Shown: positions 1 to 5,287, counted from the first letter of the stretch. The stretch: 5,369 nucleotides of DNA from an uncultured Anaerovibrio sp. (GCA_900768695.1 CAAGDY010000172.1:1-5369), one strand, 5' to 3'. A program made the numbers and translations. Notes: a model not told the origin generated them from the letters alone.

Positions 1-54
1 AGCAGCATCGCCCTCATGAACATAACCGCAAATGGTGCATACAAACTTTTTCAT
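1..54 (-). CDS. Rubredoxin-domain protein, N-terminal fragment (probably rubrerythrin/NADH peroxidase type)
   Basis: Only the first 18 codons are present; the gene runs off the left edge. Reading the minus strand from the ATG at 54 gives MKKFVCTICGYVHEGDAA. The C6-x-x-C9-G-Y motif is the first half of a rubredoxin iron site, which holds one Fe by four cysteines; the second CPxCG pair would lie outside the window. The short GYVHEGDAA stretch fits the compact loop of rubrerythrin-type and reverse-rubrerythrin (NADH peroxidase) domains better than a classical rubredoxin, which has a longer Asp/Gly/Pro-rich loop here. Such proteins reduce peroxide or carry electrons in the cytoplasm of anaerobes. 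A strong AGGAGGA ribosome binding site (61-67) and a sigma-A-like promoter (114-142) precede it. It is divergent from tsaE. The full-length family cannot be settled from 18 residues. Confidence 0.72.
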   Translation of the reverse strand, partial: MKKFVCTICGYVHEGDAA

Positions 55-60
55 AATGTT

Positions 61-67
61 TCCTCCT
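61..67 (-). promoter_or_regulatory. Shine-Dalgarno site for the rubredoxin-type gene
   Basis: On the minus strand this reads AGGAGGA, close to a perfect match to the 16S anti-SD, and lies 6 nt before the ATG at 54. It supports a real gene start there even though only 18 codons are visible. Confidence 0.8.
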
Positions 68-113
68 ATATAATACACACGTGATGTTTTCTCATTGCCT
101 CTCTACAGGCTCT

Positions 114-142
114 ATTATACTAATTCGACATGAATTTGAAAA
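114..142 (-). promoter_or_regulatory. Sigma-A-type promoter for the rubredoxin-type gene
   Basis: On the minus strand there is a perfect -10 hexamer TATAAT (114-119), a 17-bp spacer, and a -35 hexamer TTTTCA (137-142, 4 of 6 matches to TTGACA). This would give a leader of about 50 nt before the ATG at 54. The surroundings are AT-rich, so the -35 match alone is weak; the exact -10 and the ideal spacing carry the call. Confidence 0.5.
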
Positions 143-237
143 ATCCTGTTTTCAGGCAAAAAATTTTATTTTTACGGATTTTTCTTTAGTTTTCTGGCGT
201 ATGCTTTATTTATTATTAATTTATAAAAAATAGTAAT

Positions 238-252
238 GAATAATAATTATCA
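238..252. promoter_or_regulatory. Possible PerR/Fur-family operator
   Basis: The core is a perfect palindrome, ATAAT-A-ATTAT (240-250). Over 238-252 it matches 11 of 14 specified positions of the PerR consensus TTATAATnATTATAA; over 233-251 it matches 13 of 19 of the E. coli-type Fur box. A peroxide- or iron-responsive site would suit the neighbouring rubredoxin/rubrerythrin-type gene. The region is very AT-rich, so chance matches are common, and the site lies about 95 bp upstream of that gene's -35. Confidence 0.25.
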
Positions 253-274
253 CTTTGCCTTATAACCGGATTAT

Positions 275-291
275 TTGTGCATGTTGCACAA
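275..291. promoter_or_regulatory. Perfect 7-bp inverted repeat, probable operator
   Basis: TTGTGCA, a 3-bp spacer (TGT), then TGCACAA form a perfect dyad of 17 bp. It lies 5 bp upstream of the candidate tsaE -35 (297-302), a usual position for an activator. The TGTG...CACA ends resemble CRP/FNR and Rex sites, but the gap between them is 7 bp where those families normally have 8, so the regulator cannot be named. It could instead fold as a small RNA hairpin if transcription started upstream. Confidence 0.45.
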
Positions 292-296
292 GTTTT

Positions 297-325
297 TTGC
301 TATAAGGACTTATTTGTGATAAAAT
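297..325 (+). promoter_or_regulatory. Candidate promoter P1 of the tsaE operon
   Basis: The -35 is TTGCTA (297-302, 4 of 6), the spacer is 17 bp, and the -10 is TAAAAT (320-325, 5 of 6) with an upstream TG in the extended -10 position (TGA-TAAAAT). Transcription would start near 332, giving a leader of about 65 nt before tsaE. The inverted repeat at 275-291 lies just upstream. Confidence 0.5.
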
Positions 326-331
326 TCTATT

Positions 332-360
332 TTGAAAAAGAATGTGTTTTTATGTGTGAT
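332..360 (+). promoter_or_regulatory. Candidate promoter P2 of the tsaE operon
   Basis: The -35 is TTGAAA (332-337, 5 of 6), the spacer is 17 bp, and the -10 is TGTGAT (355-360, 4 of 6). It is weaker at -10 than P1 but would give a short leader of about 30 nt. Its -10 overlaps the dyad at 357-372. P1 and P2 may both be used, or only one. Confidence 0.25.
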
Positions 361-372
361 TATCCGTAATCA
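357..372. repeat. Short dyad TGATTA-TCCG-TAATCA in the tsaE leader
   Basis: Two 6-bp arms are perfect inverted repeats around a 4-base loop. It lies 24 bp before the tsaE ATG and overlaps the candidate P2 -10. It could be an operator or a weak leader hairpin. The arms are AT-rich and no U tract follows, so it is not a terminator. Confidence 0.3.
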
Positions 373-384
373 TAGTGATTGAAC

Positions 385-389
385 AGGAG
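385..389 (+). promoter_or_regulatory. Shine-Dalgarno site fixing the tsaE start
   Basis: AGGAG lies 7 nt before the ATG at 397. An in-frame TTG at 379 would put this site inside the coding sequence and has no comparable site of its own, so the ATG is preferred. Confidence 0.7.
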
Positions 390-396
390 CAGGAAA

Positions 397-873
397 ATGT
401 TTCAATACAAATCTGATGCGCCGGAGAAAACAGCGGAGCTGGCCCGCAGGCTTGCCGATGTGCTGCAGCCGGGAACGGTTATCTGCCTTGACGGCGACCT
501 TGGGGCAGGCAAGACGTTGTTTGTACAGAATCTTGCGGCCGCCCTCGGGGTGAAGGGTGAGGTGACCAGCCCTACATTTAATCTGATGAATGTCTACGAG
601 GAGGGCAGGCTGCCGATTTTTCACTTTGACCTGTACCGGCTGGAGCAGGAGTACGAGCTGGAGGAAATCGGCTTTTATGATTATGCGGATGCGCCGGATG
701 GCCTGGTGCTGATAGAGTGGTCAGAAAAATTTCCAGCGTGTCTGCCGGAGGAGCGCATAATGCTGCAGCTGCAGCGCACAGATGTGGAAAATGAGCGGCT
801 GCTCAGCTTTGAGCTGTCAGGAAATGCCTTGGAGAATGTTTATAAGGAGATGGAGAGGCTTTGCCAATTTTAG
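397..873 (+). CDS. tsaE: tRNA threonylcarbamoyladenosine biosynthesis ATPase TsaE
   Basis: This 158-residue protein is the P-loop ATPase of the bacterial t6A complex. It binds the TsaB-TsaD dimer, and its ATP hydrolysis is needed to reset the complex between rounds of threonylcarbamoyl transfer to tRNA A37. The Walker A motif GDLGAGKT is at residues 33-40, followed by the family motifs TSPTF (57-61), HFDLYRL (76-82) and IEWSEK (106-111). Length is normal for TsaE and the protein is cytoplasmic, with no signal or membrane segment. The ATG at 397 is chosen because AGGAG lies 7 nt upstream and the N-terminus then fits the family. It is the first gene of the plus-strand operon, and its last 13 nt overlap the TTG start of tsaB. 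Confidence 0.95.
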   Translation: MFQYKSDAPEKTAELARRLADVLQPGTVICLDGDLGAGKTLFVQNLAAALGVKGEVTSPTFNLMNVYEEGRLPIFHFDLYRLEQEYELEEIGFYDYADAPDGLVLIEWSEKFPACLPEERIMLQLQRTDVENERLLSFELSGNALENVYKEMERLCQF

Positions 874-1589
874 CGATAGACACAGCTACAATGGTTTCCA
901 GCGTAGCGGTGGCAGATAAGGACAGACTGTTAGCGGAGCTGACGGTACAGACAAGATTGACCCATTCGGAAACCCTGCTGCCCCATGTTGAGCAGGCTTT
1001 AAAGCTGGCCGGGGTGGAAAAGGCGGCGCTTGAGGGCGTGGCAGTGAGCCTGGGGCCGGGTTCCTTTACAGGGCTGCGCATAGGTCTGGCAGCCGCAAAG
1101 GCCATTGCCTACGGACTGGATATTCCCATATTTGGTATTCCCACTACGGAGGCGCTGGCCTGGCATTATCCTGTGCCGGGTGTGGCTGTTGTGCCTTTTA
1201 TTGATGCCCAGAAGGGCAACGTGTACAGCGCTGTGTACCAGTGGCAGGATGATGGCTTTGAGGAAATCAGCCCGGTTCAGGTCTATACCATGGAGGAGGC
1301 GCTGGAGCTGTGCGGGGCTCAGCCTGTCCATGTGCTGGCCGTAGGTGACATGGCTGTGAAGAGGCTGGCCGGGCGGGAGGACTTGCCGTCCAATGTGCAG
1401 GTGCCGCCGCCCCATGTGGTGATGCCGAGAGCCGCCAACGTGGCCATGGCCGGGCTGAAGCGCCTGGCTACCGGTCAGGCAGATTCGGTCATGAATCTGG
1501 AGCCGGTGTATATCAGGCGTTCCGAGGCGGAGGTGCTGTGGGAAAAGCGGCAGACTGCCGGTCAGGCCCAGAAGCAGGTGCAGTCATGA
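861..1589 (+). CDS. tsaB: tRNA threonylcarbamoyladenosine biosynthesis scaffold protein TsaB
   Basis: TsaB (242 residues) is the ASKHA-fold partner of TsaD. It is not itself the catalyst but forms the heterodimer on which TsaE and the tRNA act. The N-terminus MPILAIDTAT is the typical first strand. GPGSFTGLRIG (residues 65-75) is the TsaB hallmark, DAQKGNVYSAVY (115-126) corresponds to the usual D-A-R/Q-x-G-x-V-Y strand, and the C-terminal PVYIRRSEAE (215-224) matches the family tail. The start is TTG at 861, inside the 3' end of tsaE; it gives the expected N-terminus at once, and GGAGAGG (852-858) lies just upstream. The 13-nt overlap with tsaE suggests translational coupling. Its TGA stop overlaps the rimI ATG in an ATGA arrangement. 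Confidence 0.94.
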   Translation: MPILAIDTATMVSSVAVADKDRLLAELTVQTRLTHSETLLPHVEQALKLAGVEKAALEGVAVSLGPGSFTGLRIGLAAAKAIAYGLDIPIFGIPTTEALAWHYPVPGVAVVPFIDAQKGNVYSAVYQWQDDGFEEISPVQVYTMEEALELCGAQPVHVLAVGDMAVKRLAGREDLPSNVQVPPPHVVMPRAANVAMAGLKRLATGQADSVMNLEPVYIRRSEAEVLWEKRQTAGQAQKQVQS

Positions 1590-2041
1590 GGGGGATTGTG
1601 TTCCGCCGCATGGTACAGGCTGATGCTGACGGAGTGGCAAGGGTAGAGGCCGCCTGTATGCCGGTGCCCTGGTCGCGGCAGTCCTTCTGGGAGGAGGCCT
1701 CCCATACAGATGCCCATTATCTTTTGGCGGTGGATACGGAAAAGGATGACCTGATTGTGGCTTATGCAGGTTGCTGGGTGCTGGCCAACGAGGGCCATAT
1801 TACCAATGTGGCAGTGGAGCCGTCCTATCAGGGGATGGGGCTTGGCCGCAGACTCATGAAAGAGCTGATTGAGCATGTGAAGGGGCTGGGAGTGGATTCC
1901 ATGACGTTGGAGGTGCGCCCGTCCAATCTGCGGGCCATAGGTCTTTATACCAGCCTTGGGTTCAGGAGCGTGGGACAGAGGCCGAAATACTACACCAATC
2001 CCGTGGAAGCGGCGGAGATTATGTGGAATACCAGCCTGTAG
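1586..2041 (+). CDS. rimI: Ribosomal protein S18 alanine N-acetyltransferase RimI (GNAT family)
   Basis: This 151-residue GNAT enzyme transfers acetyl from acetyl-CoA to a protein N-terminus; in E. coli the substrate is alanine 1 of S18. The acetyl-CoA-binding motif A is ITNVAVEPSYQGMGLGRRL (residues 72-90), with Q82-GMG-LG as the pyrophosphate loop. LEVRPSN (108-114) and LYTSLGF (120-126) hold E109 and Y121, which align with the general base and acid of E. coli RimI. The ATG at 1586 overlaps the tsaB stop by 4 nt (ATGA), with AGGTG (1576-1580) as a modest ribosome binding site. The frame is open upstream to a GTG at 1538, but that would add residues absent from the family. Linkage of rimI to tsaB and tsaD is common, including natural fusions. 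Its substrate here may be wider than S18. Confidence 0.9.
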   Translation: MRGIVFRRMVQADADGVARVEAACMPVPWSRQSFWEEASHTDAHYLLAVDTEKDDLIVAYAGCWVLANEGHITNVAVEPSYQGMGLGRRLMKELIEHVKGLGVDSMTLEVRPSNLRAIGLYTSLGFRSVGQRPKYYTNPVEAAEIMWNTSL

Positions 2042-2047
2042 GGAAGT

Positions 2048-2077
2048 GCGTCACAGCCTGGTGGCCGTGGTGCTTTT
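2048..2077 (+). terminator. Hairpin with TTTT tail between rimI and tsaD (weak terminator or attenuator)
   Basis: The left arm 2048-2058 pairs with 2063-2073 around a TGGT loop (2059-2062). The pairs are GC, CG, G-U, U-G, CG, AU, CG, one A-C mismatch, then GC, CG, CG. TTTT (2074-2077) follows directly. The stem starts 6 nt after the rimI stop codon. This is the form of an intrinsic terminator with a short tail, so partial read-through is expected. I found no convincing promoter between it and tsaD, which means tsaD and the kinase genes would depend on read-through or on a promoter I cannot see. It might instead be an RNA processing or stability element. Confidence 0.42.
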
Positions 2078-2108
2078 CGTGTCAGGATATATAGTTGTTG
2101 CAGTAGTT

Positions 2109-2112
2109 GGAG
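2109..2112 (+). promoter_or_regulatory. Shine-Dalgarno site fixing the tsaD start
   Basis: GGAG lies 6 nt before the ATG at 2119. The earlier in-frame TTG at 2107 overlaps this site and has none of its own, so the ATG is the start. Confidence 0.65.
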
Positions 2113-2118
2113 AGATAT

Positions 2119-3144
2119 ATGGAAAATAAGATTACGCTTGCGATAGAGTCAAGCTGCGATGAAACCTCGGCGGCCGTTCTGCGGGGGGGACGCGAGGTGT
2201 TGTCGCTGGTTATCTCCACCCAGATTCCTGTGCATCAGAAATTTGGCGGTGTGGTGCCGGAGATTGCTTCGCGCAAGCATATTGTAAATATTATGCCCGT
2301 TATAGATGAGGCGTTGGCAAAGGCGGATATAAAGCTGGCTGATGTTGACCAGGTGGCCGTGACCTATGGTCCGGGGCTGGTGGGCGCGTTGCTGGTGGGA
2401 GTTTCCGCCGCCAAGGCGCTGGCCTTTACGCTGGGAGTTCCGCTGATTGGCGTCAACCATCTGGAAGGGCACATTTTTGCCAATTTTATCAGCCATCCGG
2501 ATTTGCAGCCGCCGTTTATGGCCCTTGTTGTGTCAGGCGGGCATACATCCCTAGTGCATGTGAAGGACTACAATTCCTTCAGGCTGATGGGGCAGACCAG
2601 GGATGATGCGGCAGGCGAGGCCTTTGACAAGGTGGCAAGGGTTATGGGGTTGCCGTATCCGGGCGGGCCGCAGATAGACAGGCTGGCGCAGGAGGGCAAT
2701 CCCCATGCCATTGATTTTCCCAAGGCCCTGCAGGAAAAAGGAAATTATGAATTCAGCTTCAGCGGCTTGAAATCGGCTGTTCTCAATTATTTAAACAGCA
2801 TGAAATGTAAGAAGCTGGAGATAAACAAGGCGGATGTGGCGGCATCCTTCCAGAATACGGTTATTGAGGTACTGATAGCCAAGGCACTGGATGCTGTGAA
2901 GGAGGCAGGATGCAATACGCTGGTGCTGGCCGGCGGCGTGGCGGCCAACAGCTCACTGGAGAGCCGACTGCGGGCGGCGGCAGATGCGGCAGGCATCCGC
3001 TTCTGCTATCCTGATAAGCTGCTCTGTACGGACAACGCGGCGATGATTGGCTGTCGCGGATATTATCAGGCGCAGGCCGGCAGATATGCCGATTTGTACC
3101 TCAATGCGGTGCCGGGGCTGGCGCTGACGGATTTGCAGGGATAG
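2119..3144 (+). CDS. tsaD: tRNA N6-adenosine threonylcarbamoyltransferase TsaD
   Basis: TsaD (341 residues) is the catalytic subunit that moves threonylcarbamoyl from threonylcarbamoyl-AMP to N6 of A37 in tRNAs reading ANN codons. It belongs to the ASKHA/Kae1 family (older name Gcp). Visible motifs are LAIESSCDETSAAV (residues 7-20), the metal-binding HLEGH with H114 and H118, SGGHTSLV (139-146), DDAAGEAFDK (162-171), SFSGLKSAV (213-221), AGGVAANSSL (271-280) and CTDNAAM (303-309), whose D305 is the third metal ligand. All key residues are present and the length is normal. The start is the ATG at 2119. Unlike the overlapping genes before it, it is separated from rimI by 77 bp carrying a hairpin. 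The kinase gene begins about 26 bp downstream. Confidence 0.96.
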   Translation: MENKITLAIESSCDETSAAVLRGGREVLSLVISTQIPVHQKFGGVVPEIASRKHIVNIMPVIDEALAKADIKLADVDQVAVTYGPGLVGALLVGVSAAKALAFTLGVPLIGVNHLEGHIFANFISHPDLQPPFMALVVSGGHTSLVHVKDYNSFRLMGQTRDDAAGEAFDKVARVMGLPYPGGPQIDRLAQEGNPHAIDFPKALQEKGNYEFSFSGLKSAVLNYLNSMKCKKLEINKADVAASFQNTVIEVLIAKALDAVKEAGCNTLVLAGGVAANSSLESRLRAAADAAGIRFCYPDKLLCTDNAAMIGCRGYYQAQAGRYADLYLNAVPGLALTDLQG

Positions 3145-3154
3145 TTGATTTAGT

Positions 3155-3160
3155 GGGAGG
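3155..3160 (+). promoter_or_regulatory. Shine-Dalgarno site bearing on the kinase start
   Basis: GGGAGG lies 10 nt before a TTG at 3171 and overlaps an alternative GTG at 3153. Because a ribosome binding site should precede its start codon, TTG 3171 is favoured. The GTG has only a distant AGGG at 3137-3140. Confidence 0.5.
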
Positions 3161-3170
3161 CAGTAAAGGA

Positions 3171-4628
3171 TTGCGGCTTAACAATCAGGATATATCAGGA
3201 ATTAACAATGAAACTATTGCGGCGGTTTGCCGCAAATACACGAATCTGATGGCTGTGCAGTCGGATATGCTGAAGCGGCTAGATGTGTGCCTGCCGTTTA
3301 TTGCGGATTTGGCTCATGCCTATCTGTATCTCTACGTAAAGACACAGGATGCTTCAAAGCTCCTGGTTCTGAAGCATTATCGCCCCCATACGTTTTTTAC
3401 GGATATTGAGCTGACGGGTGAGGGGGCGCTGGTGCCTGCTATTGAGGAGCCGCTGATTATGGCCGCCTTTAAGAAGGGCAAATTCATTCAGGGTCAGCGG
3501 GAATGGCGCTTTGGCATCAATCTGGAAATGTATGTGTACCCTATCAAGTCCGGTAATGAGGTGGTGGGGGTGGTGAGCCTGGAAACAGGCCACAGCTACG
3601 CATCGTCGAACAGCTATTATCAGCTGATGGATACGGCGGTGTTCCTTTTGGAGCATGGCAAAAGGGGATTGGACAAGGAGCAGTTCCGCACCATGTCACC
3701 GGGAACCGGCATTATTATTGCCGACCATAGCAACCGTATCGTCTTTGCCAATCTGTCAGCAACACGTATCTATAGGGCTTTGGGCATCACCAGCCTGATT
3801 GGCTGCCGTATGTCCGACAGGGAACTGAGTGCCATGCTGCACAAGGAAACCATAGACAGCAGCCGTCCTTACGAGCGGGAGCTTCAGATTCGTGATATTG
3901 TGCTGGTGCAACGGGATATCAAGCTGGAAGAGGCTGGGGTACTGCAGCGGCGGATTATGCTGTTGTCAGATGTTTCGGAGCTGAGAAAAAAGGAGCGGGA
4001 AATCAAGATAAAGTCGGCGGTTATTCAGGAAATCCATCACAGGGTAAAGAATAATCTTCAGACGATTGCCAGTCTGCTCAGGCTTCAGGCGCGTCGTTCC
4101 AAGGTGCCGGAGGTAAAGTCCGCACTGCAGGAAAGCACTAATCGTATCCTGAGCATGTCCGTGGTGCATGAGTTTTTGTCCCAGCAGGATGCAGAGGAAA
4201 TCAAGGTCATAGAGGTAACGCGGAATATTCTGAACACGGTGGCGCCCAATATGGTAGCCAGTGATTTTCAGCTGGAGCAGGTCTTTGAAGGTCCGGAGGT
4301 AATTCTGCCTTCCCGTACTGCCAGTAATCTGGCTGTTATCATCAATGAGCTGATTTTAAATTCCATAGAGCATGGCTTTGAGGGACGGAGCAGGGGGCTG
4401 ATTGGCCTCCATACGGAGGAAACGGCAGAGGGCTATGTGCTGGATTTGTACGATGATGGTTGCGGGTTGCCGGATGATTTTGATTTGAGTAAGACCAGGT
4501 CCTTAGGACTGCAAATTATAAAAACGCTGGTGGCTGATGATATGGGCGGTGAAATCCAGCTGTTCAATCGGCAGGGAACCCATGCCAGGATTACTATACC
4601 AAGAAACCCGGAGGGAGGAGAATATTAA
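3171..4628 (+). CDS. Soluble sensor histidine kinase, PdtaS-like (GAF-type/PAS/HisKA_2/HATPase_c)
   Basis: This 485-residue kinase autophosphorylates on histidine and should pass phosphate to the response regulator encoded next. Residues 14-150 resemble the GAF-like N-terminal domain of PdtaS-type kinases, opening with CRKYTNL and PFIADLAHAYLYLYV. About 173-268 look like a PAS domain (GIIIADHSNRIVFANLSA). A helical linker leads to the HisKA_2 box EIHHRVKNNLQT (287-298); H290, the one before Arg, is the expected phosphoacceptor. The ATPase domain shows NELILNSIEHGF (392-403, N-box), DDGCGLPDD (428-436, G1) and SLGLQIIK (444-451, G2). There is no membrane segment, so it senses something in the cytoplasm; the ligand is unknown. 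The start is probably TTG 3171; GTG 3153 would add six residues. Its TAA is directly followed by the regulator ATG. Confidence 0.9.
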   Translation: MRLNNQDISGINNETIAAVCRKYTNLMAVQSDMLKRLDVCLPFIADLAHAYLYLYVKTQDASKLLVLKHYRPHTFFTDIELTGEGALVPAIEEPLIMAAFKKGKFIQGQREWRFGINLEMYVYPIKSGNEVVGVVSLETGHSYASSNSYYQLMDTAVFLLEHGKRGLDKEQFRTMSPGTGIIIADHSNRIVFANLSATRIYRALGITSLIGCRMSDRELSAMLHKETIDSSRPYERELQIRDIVLVQRDIKLEEAGVLQRRIMLLSDVSELRKKEREIKIKSAVIQEIHHRVKNNLQTIASLLRLQARRSKVPEVKSALQESTNRILSMSVVHEFLSQQDAEEIKVIEVTRNILNTVAPNMVASDFQLEQVFEGPEVILPSRTASNLAVIINELILNSIEHGFEGRSRGLIGLHTEETAEGYVLDLYDDGCGLPDDFDLSKTRSLGLQIIKTLVADDMGGEIQLFNRQGTHARITIPRNPEGGEY

Positions 4629-5204
4629 ATGAAAGCCCTAAAAATTGTTATTGCCGATAATGAGTCTGTTATCCGCATGGATGTTAGAGAAATGCTGGAG
4701 GATGCAGGCCATGAGGTAGTGGGCGAGGCTGTAAATGGGGCAAAGGCGGTGGAGTTGGCGAGAAAGCTAAAGCCTGACCTGTGTATTTTGGACATAAAGA
4801 TGCCGGAGATGGATGGTATTACCGCCGCCAAGATTATTACGGAGGAAAAGCTTGCGCCGGTACTGCTTCTGACTGCTTTCAGCCAGAGCGATATGGTAAA
4901 GCGTGCCACCGATGCCGGCGTATTGGCTTATTTGGTAAAGCCGGTGCAGGAAAGCAATCTTTTTCCAGCTATGGAGGTGGCTATTTCCCGTTATCAGGAA
5001 ATGCACGAGCTGGAGGATGAGCTGTTTAAGGTAAAGGATACCCTGGCTATGCGCAAGACACTGGACCGTGCCAAGGGAATTCTCATGGATGCCCACGGGC
5101 TGACGGAGTCTGAGGCGTTCCGCCGCATCCAGCAGTACAGCATGGCCAAGCGCAAGACCATCAAGGAAGTGGCAGAGGCTATTATCCGGGCAGCAACTAA
5201 ATAA
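4629..5204 (+). CDS. ANTAR-domain response regulator, PdtaR-like (RNA-binding antiterminator)
   Basis: This 191-residue protein has a receiver domain (about 1-122), a coiled-coil linker (about 119-145) and a C-terminal ANTAR domain (about 129-188). The phosphoacceptor is D55 in CILDIKMPEMDG, with T82 and K104 (YLVKP) as the switch residues. LTAFSQSDMVKRATDAG (81-97) is very close to what I recall of mycobacterial PdtaR. The ANTAR helices show RKTLDRAKGILM (142-153), SEAFRRIQ (161-168) and MAKRKTIKEVAEAII (172-186). In characterised relatives (EutV, NasR, PdtaR) this domain binds paired RNA hairpins and prevents termination. One acidic-pocket residue is altered: the usual D/E-D pair is D10-N11. 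The ATG directly follows the kinase stop, with GGAGG at 4614-4618. It is the likely partner of the kinase; its RNA targets are not evident here. Confidence 0.95.
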   Translation: MKALKIVIADNESVIRMDVREMLEDAGHEVVGEAVNGAKAVELARKLKPDLCILDIKMPEMDGITAAKIITEEKLAPVLLLTAFSQSDMVKRATDAGVLAYLVKPVQESNLFPAMEVAISRYQEMHELEDELFKVKDTLAMRKTLDRAKGILMDAHGLTESEAFRRIQQYSMAKRKTIKEVAEAIIRAATK

Positions 5205-5220
5205 ATTTCAGTTTATCGTA

Positions 5221-5244
5221 GTGCTTGATTGTTACTTCGAGCAT
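5221..5244 (+). terminator. Weak terminator-like hairpin after the response regulator gene
   Basis: GTGCTTGA (5221-5228) pairs with TCGAGCAT (5237-5244) around an 8-base loop, with two G-U pairs. It lies 16 bp after the regulator stop codon. An AT-rich stretch follows, but it is not a clean T run, so termination would be inefficient or may occur elsewhere. Confidence 0.25.
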
Positions 5245-5258
5245 ATATTAAGTATAAT
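5229..5258 (+). promoter_or_regulatory. Candidate promoter reading out of the right edge
   Basis: The -35 is TTGTTA (5229-5234, 4 of 6), the spacer is 18 bp, and the -10 is a perfect TATAAT (5253-5258). It would start transcription near 5265, into the structured segment at 5281-5361. No downstream start codon with a ribosome binding site is visible before the window ends, and the spot is AT-rich. Confidence 0.25.
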
Positions 5259-5287
5259 TTGATATTTTGTGGCCTCTGTTCAGACAT

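Larger units (their letters stand above)
55..396. other. AT-rich divergent intergenic control region
   Basis: This gap of 342 bases has no supportable gene. It separates the minus-strand rubredoxin-type gene from the plus-strand tsaE operon, so it must hold the start signals for both. It contains a minus-strand promoter (114-142), a PerR/Fur-like palindrome (238-252), a perfect 7-bp inverted repeat (275-291), two candidate plus-strand promoters (297-325 and 332-360), and a small dyad (357-372). Its base composition is far more AT-rich than the genes. Poly-A/T runs at 159-188 could also act as UP elements. Confidence 0.7.

Noticed and set aside
78..83. CACGTG palindrome
   Set aside because: A 6-bp palindrome is expected by chance at this length, and it does not extend to longer arms.
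145..156. CCTG-TTTT-CAGG hairpin flanked by A and T runs, terminator-like on the minus strand
   Set aside because: The stem is only 4 bp and lies upstream of the best minus-strand promoter, with no gene ending nearby.
275..291. Canonical CRP, FNR or Rex operator
   Set aside because: The half-sites look similar, but the inner gap is 7 bp where those consensus sites have 8, so no named regulator is assigned.
379..396. TTG start at 379 for tsaE
   Set aside because: It has no proper ribosome binding site, and the good AGGAG at 385-389 lies inside the added codons. The ATG at 397 fits the family N-terminus.
803..1415. Long minus-strand open frames across tsaB
   Set aside because: They are antisense shadows of a well-supported gene, lack family motifs and have no ribosome binding sites. 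The same holds for other antisense frames across rimI, tsaD, the kinase and the regulator.
1538..1585. GTG start for rimI inside tsaB
   Set aside because: It would add 16 residues not typical of RimI and overlap tsaB by 52 nt; the ATG at 1586 gives the usual N-terminus.
2107..2118. TTG start for tsaD
   Set aside because: The codon overlaps the GGAG that serves the ATG at 2119, and the extra four residues are not part of the family N-terminus.
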